Shown here: positions 9,056-17,588 of the stretch, piece after piece | Position numbering within the stretch: position 1 is the first letter of the stretch | Layout: the number at the start of each line of letters is the position of its first letter | Source: Paludibacteraceae bacterium | GTDB lineage: Bacteria; Bacteroidota; Bacteroidia; Bacteroidales; Paludibacteraceae | Assembly (NCBI GenBank): GCA_017478225.1 | Contig: JAFVDX010000014.1 | Coordinates: 1-64,000 of the forward strand | Length of the DNA stretch: 64,000 bases | Direction of reading: 5' to 3' | The notes under the pieces: generated by a model | What the model was told of the DNA's origin: nothing | Seen by the model: the letters and a program-made list of their open reading frames with translations, nothing else | Database searches by the model: none | Translations under genes and position numbers: made by a program

Positions 9056-11458
9056 CTATAATCCGAAACTGATTCGTGCTTTTATACCCCACCAAGGTGT
9101 GGATTTGTCTTGGAGATTAGTTAGTCGGAACATAGCGTATAAGTCAATAACTCTAAGGATGTTTCCTATGCCTGCACCAAGTTCCAAATATGGGGTATTA
9201 AGACCTTTCATGCTATAAGGTAAAGGTAGTATTTCTTGGTGTTTATTACTTAGATACCCGTATGCGAATTTCATTTCTATGAGCTCTCTGAGTTTTAGGG
9301 CGCGTATATATGGAATTTTATTAAACAAGAGACCTTCCATATTCCAATGAATATGTGCAGTCAGGTATTTGTCGGCAGCGTATTGTGATTCGTTCATGAG
9401 AGAAAATCTATATGGGTCATAGGCATAACTTTGGTTTCCCATAAAATGGTTTAACAAAGGGAAGGGCACCTTTCCGAATACTGCACCTGCTGTAGCGGTG
9501 TAGTCGAGTTTGCCACAAATACCGAGATGTATGGTTTGTTGAAGCATAAGTGAAAGTCGTGCGTAAGGTGCTGCATCTTCCATACTATCTAATTTATATG
9601 TGCCTGCAGAGAGAATGATGCGTAATACAGGGTAGTTGCTATGAATATGATATCGTCTAAACCATCTATCTACTACTCTTTCGTCCCAACCAATACGAAT
9701 ACCTGCTTCAAAAGTGTTGTATCTGAAAGAAGGCATGTTGGTGTAGCCTTCATAAGGGTTGCCGTATCCCATGCGTCCTATGTGGGCGGAGAGTGTGGTC
9801 TCAACATTGTGTCCCCAATCACTGTCAAGCCATATCATGCCTTCGGTTTTTCTAATAGCAGTTGTTGTTATTTGTTTTTGTGTTCTGATACTTCCGAAAA
9901 GAGCATGTGCTAAATCTTGATAGCCGAGAAGGAAACTGTTTTCATGAAGATAATAATCCATACTGCTAAGTTCATACCTACTATAATCATCTGTATAACT
10001 TGCACCAAGAATGTTTCTTTTTTTTGTAGGTAATAGAATTCTTATTTTACCTTGTCCTTTAAGTGCTTTATCGGTGAACCCGTATCCAACATAAGCCGAC
10101 AATTCTACTCGCTTGAATAGTTTTTCGTTGGTAGTAAGAGGAATACCTATCCTTGCTCCTTCATAATGGTTGTAATTGAATATTTTATGTATAGGTCCGA
10201 TGTCAATACATTCACCTGTAGGGATATTGCGTGCATTGACAATGTATGCAATGAAATTTGCAAATTTTATGATGGGTATATTAGTAAGCGAATTCATTGC
10301 TGCTGTTGCGGTGGAGTCGTTGACTATCGGTGGAGCCGTTGATTTATCGTCAGTTTGTGAAAAAGTTTGTTTTGTCGTTTGTGTTGAGATATTCCTTTTG
10401 AGTAGTGCGGTAGGGAAAGTGTGCGAGTTGTCGGCTTTAATGGCAAAATCAAAGATAAGACTCAGGTCTTCGCTATAGAGTGTGTTGTCTGTGTTGAATA
10501 TTTGATGCAATTGTATGGAACTTAGATAGTTGACGCTTGATTGTCTTGGTACTTGTGCATCAATTGTTCTTAGTGCATAAGTGGCAGAGTCGATGGTCAT
10601 TTCTCCATTGAAGGTGAGTTGATACGGGTTTTGGGTCTTGAAGTGGATAAGGTAGTGTTTTTCGCCTTGATGTTGAATACTATCTGCAAGATAAAATTTA
10701 TAGTACTTAGAAGAGTTGGTGGCAAGAGGGGAAATAAATGTTTTGCCAAAGATATTTATATTGTTGTTATAAAAATTTACTCTATGTTCTATTCCATTGA
10801 GTAATATGCTATAGTCTGTATGTGTAAGTACAGCACTTCTTTCTTGTATATCAGAAAGAGGAAGAATAGTATTTCCTTGAATTTGGAAGTCTTGTCCTGA
10901 AAAATATAATGGGATAAGCATGGTACTATCTTCTGCTGATATCATGCCTGTTTTTAGACTCTTCCAAATGGCTCGTTGGAGATGTTTTTTTTCTATATCG
11001 CTTATGTATAATTGTTTTTGTTCATGAAAAAATTGTGTGTGATGTTCGTTGAGCGAGATGTCGTTCTTATGTCGGTTGGCTCTAACTTTGGCTAAAAGTC
11101 CGAGTGCGATATTTTCGTCGGGTTTAACAAATATATCTGCGAGCAGGTTGTTGTCTTCGCGCATTAGTATTTGTATGCCGACATGTTGACCTTCTTCGAT
11201 TTTATATTTTTGTGTTTTATATCCTATAGCAGAGACAATAAGTGTATGGTTATTTTTCATGTCAACTCTCAACATAAACAATCCTTCTTGATTGGTTGTG
11301 CAGCCGACTTGTGTGCCCTTATAATATATATGTACATTTTCTATTGGTTGTCCTGTATATTCATCAAGCACTGTACCTACTACTACAGTTTCAGTGGCGA
11401 GTAAGTTGGTAAAGAAAAGAAAAGAAAATATGAATATGTTAATGAGTTGTCTTTTCAC
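9056..11458 (-). CDS. DUF5686-type outer-membrane protein with carboxypeptidase-regulatory domain
   Basis: An 800-residue exported protein. Residues 1-22 are a signal peptide. About residues 24-110 are a CarboxypepD_reg-like beta sandwich (VVVGTVLDEYTGQPIENVHI ... SAIGYKTQKY). The remainder is a long beta-rich region with alternating hydrophobic strands, ending in a barrel-like C-terminus (ARISFGL with terminal aromatic-x-Leu). This architecture matches the DUF5686 family common in Bacteroidetes outer membranes. It lacks a TonB box and plug, so it is not a classical SusC-type receptor. Biochemical function is unknown. Its start overlaps the end of xerD by 4 nt, so it is translationally coupled to the upstream operon. 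Confidence 0.75.
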   Translation of the reverse strand: MKRQLINIFIFSFLFFTNLLATETVVVGTVLDEYTGQPIENVHIYYKGTQVGCTTNQEGLFMLRVDMKNNHTLIVSAIGYKTQKYKIEEGQHVGIQILMREDNNLLADIFVKPDENIALGLLAKVRANRHKNDISLNEHHTQFFHEQKQLYISDIEKKHLQRAIWKSLKTGMISAEDSTMLIPLYFSGQDFQIQGNTILPLSDIQERSAVLTHTDYSILLNGIEHRVNFYNNNINIFGKTFISPLATNSSKYYKFYLADSIQHQGEKHYLIHFKTQNPYQLTFNGEMTIDSATYALRTIDAQVPRQSSVNYLSSIQLHQIFNTDNTLYSEDLSLIFDFAIKADNSHTFPTALLKRNISTQTTKQTFSQTDDKSTAPPIVNDSTATAAMNSLTNIPIIKFANFIAYIVNARNIPTGECIDIGPIHKIFNYNHYEGARIGIPLTTNEKLFKRVELSAYVGYGFTDKALKGQGKIRILLPTKKRNILGASYTDDYSRYELSSMDYYLHENSFLLGYQDLAHALFGSIRTQKQITTTAIRKTEGMIWLDSDWGHNVETTLSAHIGRMGYGNPYEGYTNMPSFRYNTFEAGIRIGWDERVVDRWFRRYHIHSNYPVLRIILSAGTYKLDSMEDAAPYARLSLMLQQTIHLGICGKLDYTATAGAVFGKVPFPLLNHFMGNQSYAYDPYRFSLMNESQYAADKYLTAHIHWNMEGLLFNKIPYIRALKLRELIEMKFAYGYLSNKHQEILPLPYSMKGLNTPYLELGAGIGNILRVIDLYAMFRLTNLQDKSTPWWGIKARISFGL

Positions 11459-12342
11459 GAATGTTTGTTTGAAGGGTGATAACGCAAAATGGCATCTCTA
11501 AGGTCTTGAACACTTGTGTGTGTATATATTTCTGTGGTAGTAATATCTTCGTGCCCGAGTAGTTGTTGAATGATACGCAGGTCTGCTCCATTTTGAAGCA
11601 AATGAGTGGCAAAACTATGTCGAAAAGTATGTGGTGATATGTTTTTTTTGATTCCGGCGTCTGCTGCAAGTACTTTTACGATGTGAAAAATCATGCTTCT
11701 TGTTAGTCCTCTACCATATCTGTTGAGGAAGGCATAGTCCACAAATTCAGGCTTGATGTCTAAGCCTGCTCTGTCTTGTAGCCAAAAGTAGAATTGTTGT
11801 TTTGCAACGGGCGAAATGGGCACAAGTCTTTGTTTGCTTCCTTTCCCTTCTACAAGCATATAATCTTCGTCGAAGAAGATATTGCTTAATTTGAGAGTGA
11901 CTAATTCTGATACTCTAAGTCCTGAGCCATAAAGCATTTCTATGATGGCTCTGTTGCGGTGCCCTTCCGGTTTGCTGAGGTCTATATGTGCGACCATTGA
12001 GTCTATTTCTTCAACTGAGAGCACAGTTGGCAGATGCAGGTCTATCTTAGGCATTTCCAAAAGTTCGGTCGGGTCTTGGTCGATACGGTGAGTATATAGA
12101 AGAAAACGATAGAAAGAGCGTATACCGGATAGTATGCGTGCTTGTGAGCGGGTGTTGGTGTCTTGCTTGAAAAGTTCGTAAACAAATTGTTGCAGATCTT
12201 CGTATGTGGCTTTAACGGGATCAATATTATTATCTTTGCAGTAAACAAGTAGTTTATCAAGATCTTGTTCGTATGCCACAACAGAGTTGTCAGATAATGA
12301 TTTCTCTAATCGAAGATATGTATGATATTCCTTCAAAATCAT
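11455..12342 (-). CDS. xerD: Tyrosine recombinase XerD
   Basis: Site-specific recombinase of 295 residues that resolves chromosome dimers with XerC. The N-terminal SAM-like core-binding domain covers about residues 1-90. The catalytic domain has Arg143 (GSGLRVSE), Lys167/170 (GKGSKQR), His238 and Arg241 (HTFRHSF), His264 (LGHEDI) and the nucleophile Tyr273 (EIYTHT). Length and motif spacing match chromosomal XerC/D rather than a transposon integrase. It overlaps its neighbours by 4 nt on both sides, which places it firmly in a housekeeping operon. Confidence 0.92.
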   Translation of the reverse strand: MILKEYHTYLRLEKSLSDNSVVAYEQDLDKLLVYCKDNNIDPVKATYEDLQQFVYELFKQDTNTRSQARILSGIRSFYRFLLYTHRIDQDPTELLEMPKIDLHLPTVLSVEEIDSMVAHIDLSKPEGHRNRAIIEMLYGSGLRVSELVTLKLSNIFFDEDYMLVEGKGSKQRLVPISPVAKQQFYFWLQDRAGLDIKPEFVDYAFLNRYGRGLTRSMIFHIVKVLAADAGIKKNISPHTFRHSFATHLLQNGADLRIIQQLLGHEDITTTEIYTHTSVQDLRDAILRYHPSNKHS

Positions 12343-12929
12343 GGTTTTAGATGCGCTTTTGTTGCTTGTTGGTCCTCGTGTGATTGTTTGCTAAGGTCGT
12401 AATATGGAATTGTACCTTTAAATGTCGCATGATAAACAGATTGGTCGGTTCTTTGAAGAGAAAAATCAATAAAAACGCTATCTTGTTGATATGACAAAAC
12501 AAAGTTGCCGTTTGGGAATATCTCAAAACTTTGCAGAATGTTTTCTTGCAGATTTAGCAGATATGCTCCTGTGATATTGCCTTCGTAATCAACCCCTTTG
12601 AGAAATGTAAATGGTTGTGCTGTAGTGTCTGCCTCGTAGGTCTGTTGAAGAAGGAAAGTATCTGCTGGTGAAAGAAAAATATCAGAGAAGAAGAGGTTTG
12701 TGCCTGTTCCTTCCATGTATCCTTGTTCGTTGAGTTTGATACCTTCAGAGAAGAGATCTAATGAGATGACATTGTTTTCAATGCCTTGCGTTTTATAAAA
12801 TGCACCATAGAAGTTTGCAACCGATGTTGTAAATTCATTTAGTGTTACAATATTATGACCGGGTGTGTTTTTGTGGTTGCATGAGATGAAAATAAGTGCA
12901 AGTATGAGTATGTAAAGTGTTTTTTTCAT
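12339..12929 (-). CDS. Lipoprotein of unknown function
   Basis: A 196-residue protein with a lipoprotein signal: a hydrophobic stretch then FISC with Cys17, so lipid anchoring in the cell envelope is likely. The mature part is predicted mostly beta (repeated VFIDFSLQR and GNFVLSYQQ type strands) and ends in a polar tail. I recognise no motif and assign no function. It overlaps the LolC/E-like permease gene upstream and xerD downstream by 4 nt each. The company of a Lol-type permease makes an envelope role plausible, but this is inference. Confidence 0.7.
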   Translation of the reverse strand: MKKTLYILILALIFISCNHKNTPGHNIVTLNEFTTSVANFYGAFYKTQGIENNVISLDLFSEGIKLNEQGYMEGTGTNLFFSDIFLSPADTFLLQQTYEADTTAQPFTFLKGVDYEGNITGAYLLNLQENILQSFEIFPNGNFVLSYQQDSVFIDFSLQRTDQSVYHATFKGTIPYYDLSKQSHEDQQATKAHLKP

Positions 12930-14179
12930 TGGATGTTATTTGTGTTGAGTTGTTTAGTCGGGTACCATGCGGATAAGAAACCAAGTGCGAGTACGATGAT
13001 GGCAGTTAAAAGTACATCGGTTGCCTGCAACACAACCGGATAAGCACTGATTATATAGTCGGTTCCGTTGCCAAGTTTTATTATTCCAAAGTATTGCTGC
13101 AAAAGACATGCTAATATGCCTAATACCATACCGCATAAGGCGCCAAGAATAGCAATTAGCCACCCGACATATAAAAATATCTTTTGTATTTGTCGTTGAT
13201 TGGCTCCCATATTTCTCAAGATTATAATATCCGCTTGTTTGTCTATCATAAGCATAGAAAGTGAGCCGATTATGTTGAATGCTGCAATAAGAAGAATAAA
13301 AGAGAGTAGCAAGACAGTGAGCAATTTTTCTATTTGTACTACTTTAAAGAAGTCGGCTTGTTGCTCATATTGGTCTTGTACTATGAAGTCATCTCCTGCA
13401 AGTGCTTTAAGTTGCTTTTTGACCTTTTTTATATCATTGGTGTCGTATAGTTTGATTTCTATACATGATACTTCATCTTCTTGCAATTGGAATAATTCTC
13501 TTGCGAGTTCTAAAGATACTAAAGCGTAGGAAGCATCGTATTTGTCTTGTTGAATAGAGAATATTCCGCTCACGAATGCTCCTGATTGATTGAGTGAGAG
13601 GTCGGGCCTGAGAATATTGATTTTTTCTCCGTGTTTAGGGGCATAGAATTTCACTCCATTCATATTGAGTGCGCTTGCTGAGAGTTTATCTGCAAGTCCG
13701 GCACCAAGAACGCATTTTTCGAATCTTCTACCAGAAGTGCCATCAGGGTTGATGATTTGTTCTGAAACAGCAAATCGTCCTTCTATAATAACGGAGTCAA
13801 TATGGGTGAGCGAATTAAAGTGTTGTGTTACTCCCTTGATGGTGGCCGGTACTTGTCGGTCCCCGCACTCTATAAGGGCGGTTTCTTCGATGCTCGGAGA
13901 GAATATCTCAATTTGTGGCAGTTCTTTAACTTGCCTGATAAAGGGTTCGTTTGTTGAAAATGTTTTACCAAATGCTGCTGTTATTTTTAGTTGTGGATCA
14001 AATTGTGAGAACATCTTACTAACTAAATCCCCAAATCCATTCATAACAGAGAAAACGACAATCATAGCAGCAGTAACTACAGTTACACCAGCAGCCGACA
14101 CAGCCGACACTATGTTTATAGCATTCCTTTTTTTCTTAGAAAAGAGGTAACGCCACGCTATTCGTAGCGACACATCCAC
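12926..14179 (-). CDS. LolC/LolE-type ABC transporter permease
   Basis: A 417-residue FtsX/MacB-fold permease. One membrane helix lies near residues 20-45 (IVSAVSAAGVTVVTAAMIVV). A large periplasmic domain of about 200 residues follows, and three C-terminal helices lie near 280-310, 325-355 and 375-400. The N-terminal RIAWRYLFSKKKRNAINIVS is the usual LolC/E start. In this family the permease works with an ATPase (LolD) to release lipoproteins from the inner membrane. No LolD is adjacent, so in this genome the ATPase would be elsewhere. It is 13 nt after rbfA and overlaps the next gene by 4 nt. Confidence 0.8.
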   Translation of the reverse strand: MDVSLRIAWRYLFSKKKRNAINIVSAVSAAGVTVVTAAMIVVFSVMNGFGDLVSKMFSQFDPQLKITAAFGKTFSTNEPFIRQVKELPQIEIFSPSIEETALIECGDRQVPATIKGVTQHFNSLTHIDSVIIEGRFAVSEQIINPDGTSGRRFEKCVLGAGLADKLSASALNMNGVKFYAPKHGEKINILRPDLSLNQSGAFVSGIFSIQQDKYDASYALVSLELARELFQLQEDEVSCIEIKLYDTNDIKKVKKQLKALAGDDFIVQDQYEQQADFFKVVQIEKLLTVLLLSFILLIAAFNIIGSLSMLMIDKQADIIILRNMGANQRQIQKIFLYVGWLIAILGALCGMVLGILACLLQQYFGIIKLGNGTDYIISAYPVVLQATDVLLTAIIVLALGFLSAWYPTKQLNTNNIQ

Positions 14180-14192
14180 TTTGGTTGTAAGA

Positions 14193-14531
14193 TTAAGAGT
14201 TGTGTAGTAATTGATCTATGCGCTCCATTTTGTCAAGCGTAGGATCGAGGTGAAAATTCAGTTCCGGGATAATTCTGAGTTGATGCCTTTCAAGTGTTCC
14301 CATCTCTCCGCGTATTTTCCCGTGGTCGTGCTCAATGAGTTGCATAACTTCTTCTTGTCTGTTGGAGGGATAGATGCTAAGATAGATATGAGCGATACTC
14401 AGGTCAGGGGAAATTCTGACTTCGCTTACGCTGATAAGAACGCCGTGCATAGTCCGAGTATATCCTAAGAATATGTCTCCTAAATCTTTTTGAATAAGTC
14501 GTTCTATTTTTTGTTGTCTTGTGGTTTGCAT
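14193..14531 (-). CDS. rbfA: Ribosome-binding factor A
   Basis: A 112-residue KH-like protein that aids 16S rRNA 5'-end maturation on the 30S subunit. Start TTRQQKIERLIQKDLGDIF, then VSEVRISPDLSIAHIYLSIY and RHQLRIIPELNFHLDPTLDK are typical RbfA signatures. It lies downstream of rpmH, separated by a terminator hairpin, and begins the minus-strand unit rbfA-permease-lipoprotein-xerD-DUF5686. I did not find a clean TAnnTTTG box between rpmH and rbfA, so partial read-through from rpmH may supply its transcription. Confidence 0.9.
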   Translation of the reverse strand: MQTTRQQKIERLIQKDLGDIFLGYTRTMHGVLISVSEVRISPDLSIAHIYLSIYPSNRQEEVMQLIEHDHGKIRGEMGTLERHQLRIIPELNFHLDPTLDKMERIDQLLHNS

Positions 14532-14557
14532 AATGATAGTATTTTAATAGCAAAACA

Positions 14558-14583
14558 AGGGAAATGAGTCATCTCCTTTCCCT
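14558..14583 (-). terminator. Terminator of rpmH
   Basis: On the minus strand AGGGAAA pairs with TTTCCCT, with an inner GAG/CTC pairing, followed by TGTTTTG. It lies 35 nt after the rpmH stop. Confidence 0.55.
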
Positions 14584-14618
14584 ATAATTGCGTAATATTA
14601 TTAACACAAATACTGAAA

Positions 14619-14777
14619 TCAATACTTATGGCGACCTTCGTCAGCCACAGTTAATTTCTTTCTACCTTTAGCACGGCGTGCTGCTAAAACACGGCGACCA
14701 TTTGCAGTTGCCATTCTTTCACGAAAACCATGCTTGTTGCGTCTTTTACGCTGCGAGGGTTGGAATGTTCTTTTCAT
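14619..14777 (-). CDS. rpmH: 50S ribosomal protein L34
   Basis: A 52-residue, very basic ribosomal protein, read directly from the minus strand. It starts [18 protein letters not shown], continues [20 protein letters not shown] and ends in [14 protein letters not shown] before TGA at 14619-14621. This matches L34 across its whole length. It is a single gene with its own promoter and terminator. The usual rnpA-rpmH pairing is not present here, and the upstream side is a 433-nt intergenic region shared with mreB. Confidence 0.97.
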   Translation of the reverse strand: MKRTFQPSQRKRRNKHGFRERMATANGRRVLAARRAKGRKKLTVADEGRHKY

Positions 14778-14853
14778 TGTCTTATTGTTTTATTATCTTC
14801 TCCCGAAGATGTGTTTATACATACATAATTGTGCTTATTTTCAAAAGCGGCTG

Positions 14854-14861
14854 CAAAAGTA
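14854..14861 (-). promoter_or_regulatory. -7 promoter box for rpmH
   Basis: The minus strand reads TACTTTTG followed by C, with TTTG 20 nt upstream. It ends 76 nt before the rpmH ATG. Confidence 0.7.
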
Positions 14862-15005
14862 CTGCTTTTTTTTTAATTGTACAAATTTATTTAGAAATAC
14901 ACACGACAAAGGTGTCAAATTTAGTAGTTAATGAGCATATTTCTAAAAAAGAAGTCGCTGTTAAAAGATGGCCATGTCGTTAAATATCAACAAAATAGTG
15001 TACTT

Positions 15006-15060
15006 GTTACAATGGGAATTGCTAAATGTTTATAGAAGTAATAAACATATCTATTGTAAC
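15006..15060. repeat. Nested inverted repeats upstream of mreB
   Basis: An outer perfect 8-bp pair (GTTACAAT 15006-15013 / ATTGTAAC 15053-15060) encloses an inner perfect 8-bp pair (ATGTTTAT 15026-15033 / ATAAACAT 15041-15048) with a 7-nt loop. It lies about 95 nt before the mreB -7 box. Confidence 0.6.
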
Positions 15061-15131
15061 TTGCAATTAGTAGCCCTATTGCTATCTCACTAAAAAATTG
15101 ATGTGTAAGCCGAGAGAAATACATTTTTTAA

Positions 15132-15162
15132 TTTGTCAGTTTTACAAAAATTAGTATTTTTG
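15132..15162 (+). promoter_or_regulatory. Promoter of the mre-mrdA-rodA operon
   Basis: TTTG at 15132-15135, a 19-nt spacer, then TATTTTTG at 15155-15162. This is a canonical Bacteroidetes -33/-7 pair, 48 nt before the mreB ATG. Confidence 0.8.
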
Positions 15163-15210
15163 CAGGCTGATAAATTTGCATAATTATAATCTTTAATAAA
15201 TAAGACACAA

Positions 15211-16230
15211 ATGGGACTTTTTTCTTTTACTCAGGAGATAGCTATTGACTTAGGAACGGCCAATACTATAATTATTTGTAATGATGAGGTGGTAGTAGAT
15301 GAGCCGTCGGTGGTTGCTATTTCAATGGCAGATAACAAAATGGTGGCAGTGGGTAGAAAGGCACAACAGATGATTGGTAAGGGGGGAAATATGATTCGCA
15401 CTGTTCGCCCCCTGAAAGATGGTGTGATAGCCGATTTCAATGCTTGCGAGATGATGATTCGTGGTATGATAAAAATGATACCTCAGCGTAACCGTTTGTT
15501 TACTCCATCGCTTCGCATGGTGGTATGTATCCCTTCTGGTTCAACAGAGGTGGAAATCCGTGCGGTGCGTGATTCTTCGGAGCATGCTGGTGGAAGAGAT
15601 GTATATATGATATTTGAGCCAATGGCTGCGGCTATAGGTATAGGGATAGATGTGGAAAGCCCTGAAGGGTGTATGATAGTGGATATAGGTGGTGGAACAA
15701 CGGAGATAGCAGTGATTTCGCTTGGTGGTATAGTTGCAAACAAGTCAATAAAAACCGCTGGTGATGACTTGAACCAAGATATAATTGATTATATGGGGCG
15801 CATGCATAATTTGAAGATAGATGAACCTACTGCAGAGAGGATAAAAATAAAAGTAGGTTCTGCGCTTACTGAGTTAGAGAATGCACCTGAGGATTATGTG
15901 GTTATAGGTCCGAGCCGTGTTACTTCATTGCCGTTAGAGATACCTGTAAGTTACCAGGAAATAGCCCATTGTTTAGAGAAATCAATTGCCAAGATAGAGA
16001 GTGCTGTACTACAGGCTCTTGAACAGACTCCTCCTGAGTTGTATGCAGATATTGTAAAACATGGTATTTTCTTGACAGGCGGTGGAGCATTGCTTCGTGG
16101 TCTGGATAAGCGATTGACAGATAAAATTACCATTCCTTTCCATGTGGCAGACGACCCATTGCATGCTGTGGCAAGGGGAACAGGAGTGGCTCTGAAAAAT
16201 GTAAATAATTTCGGGTTCCTTATCAGATAA
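15211..16230 (+). CDS. mreB: Rod shape-determining protein MreB
   Basis: Actin-like ATPase of 339 residues that forms membrane-bound filaments and positions the elongation machinery. The phosphate-1 loop is DLGTANTII, and phosphate-2 is DIGGGTTEIAVISLGG. The adenosine loop LTGGGALLRGLDKRL lies near the C-terminus. The N-terminal MGLFSFTQEIAIDLG is usual for MreB. First gene of mreB-mreC-mreD-mrdA-rodA, 33 nt before mreC. Confidence 0.97.
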   Translation: MGLFSFTQEIAIDLGTANTIIICNDEVVVDEPSVVAISMADNKMVAVGRKAQQMIGKGGNMIRTVRPLKDGVIADFNACEMMIRGMIKMIPQRNRLFTPSLRMVVCIPSGSTEVEIRAVRDSSEHAGGRDVYMIFEPMAAAIGIGIDVESPEGCMIVDIGGGTTEIAVISLGGIVANKSIKTAGDDLNQDIIDYMGRMHNLKIDEPTAERIKIKVGSALTELENAPEDYVVIGPSRVTSLPLEIPVSYQEIAHCLEKSIAKIESAVLQALEQTPPELYADIVKHGIFLTGGGALLRGLDKRLTDKITIPFHVADDPLHAVARGTGVALKNVNNFGFLIR

Positions 16231-16263
16231 GTAGTCGGTTAGGTCAGGCTTATTGGGATTACA

Positions 16264-17094
16264 ATGAAAGCATTGCTGCAATTTTTTGTGCGTTACTATA
16301 TAGTGCTACTGTTTCTTGTTTTGGAGACGGTAGCATTTGTATTGTTTTTTTATCACAATAAGTTTCAGCAGAGCGCAATTCTCACTTCTTCTAATCGAGT
16401 GGCTGCATCTATATATGAGGTGGAGAATAGTTTGCTGTCGTATTTTTCTCTAAGGCAAGAGAACGACATGTTGGCAGAGGAAAATTTTAAGTTGAAGAAT
16501 AGAATAAATGCTCTTGAAAATAGACTTGAAAATATAGAGTCAGATACGATTGATTATGTATTTGCCGAAAAGAACATAGAGTACATGTCTGCAAAGGTGA
16601 TACATGGAAGTGTCAATCAGCATAGTAATTATTTTACTATCAATCGTGGTCTAAGAGATGGTGTTGAGTTGGATATGAGTGTGTGTAATCCTGAGGGAGT
16701 AGTGGGTGTGGTGAGTGCTGTTTCGAAGCACTATGCAGTAGTGATGCCTATTATCAACGAGCAACTGACAATAAGTTGTAAGTTTAAGAAAAATGGTCAG
16801 ATAGGTTTGCTGAATTGGCATGGGGGAAAGAGTAGTGTGGCTAAGTTGGAAGATATTGCGAGACATAATGATGTCTGTGTAGGTGATACGATATTGACAA
16901 GTGGTCTGTCGGCAATATTTCCTTCGGACATACCTGTTGGCGTAGTAAGTAGGGTAAATCTTAAAGAAAGTGATGCATACTATGATATTGATGTAGATTT
17001 GGCTGTAGATTTTCGTAGTATAAATAATGTGTATGTAATAAAACAGAACTTGAGACAAGAATTATTGGATTTGGAAAAAGAGCAAATGAAATGA
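16264..17094 (+). CDS. mreC: Rod shape-determining protein MreC
   Basis: A 276-residue bitopic protein of the elongasome. One membrane segment is near residues 10-30 (YYIVLLFLVLETVAFVLFFY). A coiled coil follows around residues 55-100 (heptads in LRQENDMLAEENFKLKNRI). The periplasmic double-barrel domain contains SVNQHSNYFTINRGLRDGV and GVVGVVSAVSKHYAVVMPII, both typical of MreC. It overlaps mreD by 4 nt, implying coupled translation. Confidence 0.93.
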   Translation: MKALLQFFVRYYIVLLFLVLETVAFVLFFYHNKFQQSAILTSSNRVAASIYEVENSLLSYFSLRQENDMLAEENFKLKNRINALENRLENIESDTIDYVFAEKNIEYMSAKVIHGSVNQHSNYFTINRGLRDGVELDMSVCNPEGVVGVVSAVSKHYAVVMPIINEQLTISCKFKKNGQIGLLNWHGGKSSVAKLEDIARHNDVCVGDTILTSGLSAIFPSDIPVGVVSRVNLKESDAYYDIDVDLAVDFRSINNVYVIKQNLRQELLDLEKEQMK

Positions 17095-17588
17095 ATATAT
17101 GGGTAGAAAACATATTGCGTTATGTAGTGCTTTTGTTTTTGCAGGTGCTTCTTATAAATAATCTATATATGGCGGGTGTTTGCAGTCCGTGTATATATAT
17201 GCTTTTTGTGCTGTTTTTACCTGTGACATTACCCCGTTGGGCGGATTTACTTATTGGTTTTGCGGCTGGTTTAGTGCTTGATGTGTTTTGTGACACATTG
17301 GGAGTGCATACCGCAGCAACTACTCTAATTGCCTATTTGCGTGGATTATTAATAAAAAATTTTGTTCAGGAAAACGAACGTTTGATAGGAACTCCGAGTA
17401 GCCGCACCTTCCTTTTGCCGGCATTCCTAAAATACACAATAATTTTAGTTACTTCTTACCATGTAGTGGTATTTTCCATGATAACTTTCAATATACATTT
17501 GTGGTGGCTGACTTTGTTGCAGATAATAGTAAGTTCACTGATATGTATAGCATTAGTGCTACTTTATGATAGAGTGCGCACAAGATGA
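17091..17588 (+). CDS. mreD: Rod shape-determining protein MreD
   Basis: A 165-residue polytopic protein with about five membrane helices, the size and composition expected of MreD. Sequence conservation in this family is weak, so the call rests on hydrophobicity, the LIGFAAGLVLDVF motif (the conserved GxxxGLxxD-like signature of MreD) and the invariant position between mreC and the PBP2 gene. It overlaps both neighbours by 4 nt. Confidence 0.9.
   Translation: MNIWVENILRYVVLLFLQVLLINNLYMAGVCSPCIYMLFVLFLPVTLPRWADLLIGFAAGLVLDVFCDTLGVHTAATTLIAYLRGLLIKNFVQENERLIGTPSSRTFLLPAFLKYTIILVTSYHVVVFSMITFNIHLWWLTLLQIIVSSLICIALVLLYDRVRTR

Larger units (their letters stand above)
14778..15210. other. Divergent intergenic region rpmH/mreB (433 nt)
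   Basis: No gene is visible. It holds the minus-strand rpmH promoter (14854-14861), a nested inverted repeat (15006-15060) and the plus-strand mreB promoter (15155-15162). No tRNA-like sequence is seen. Confidence 0.7.
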
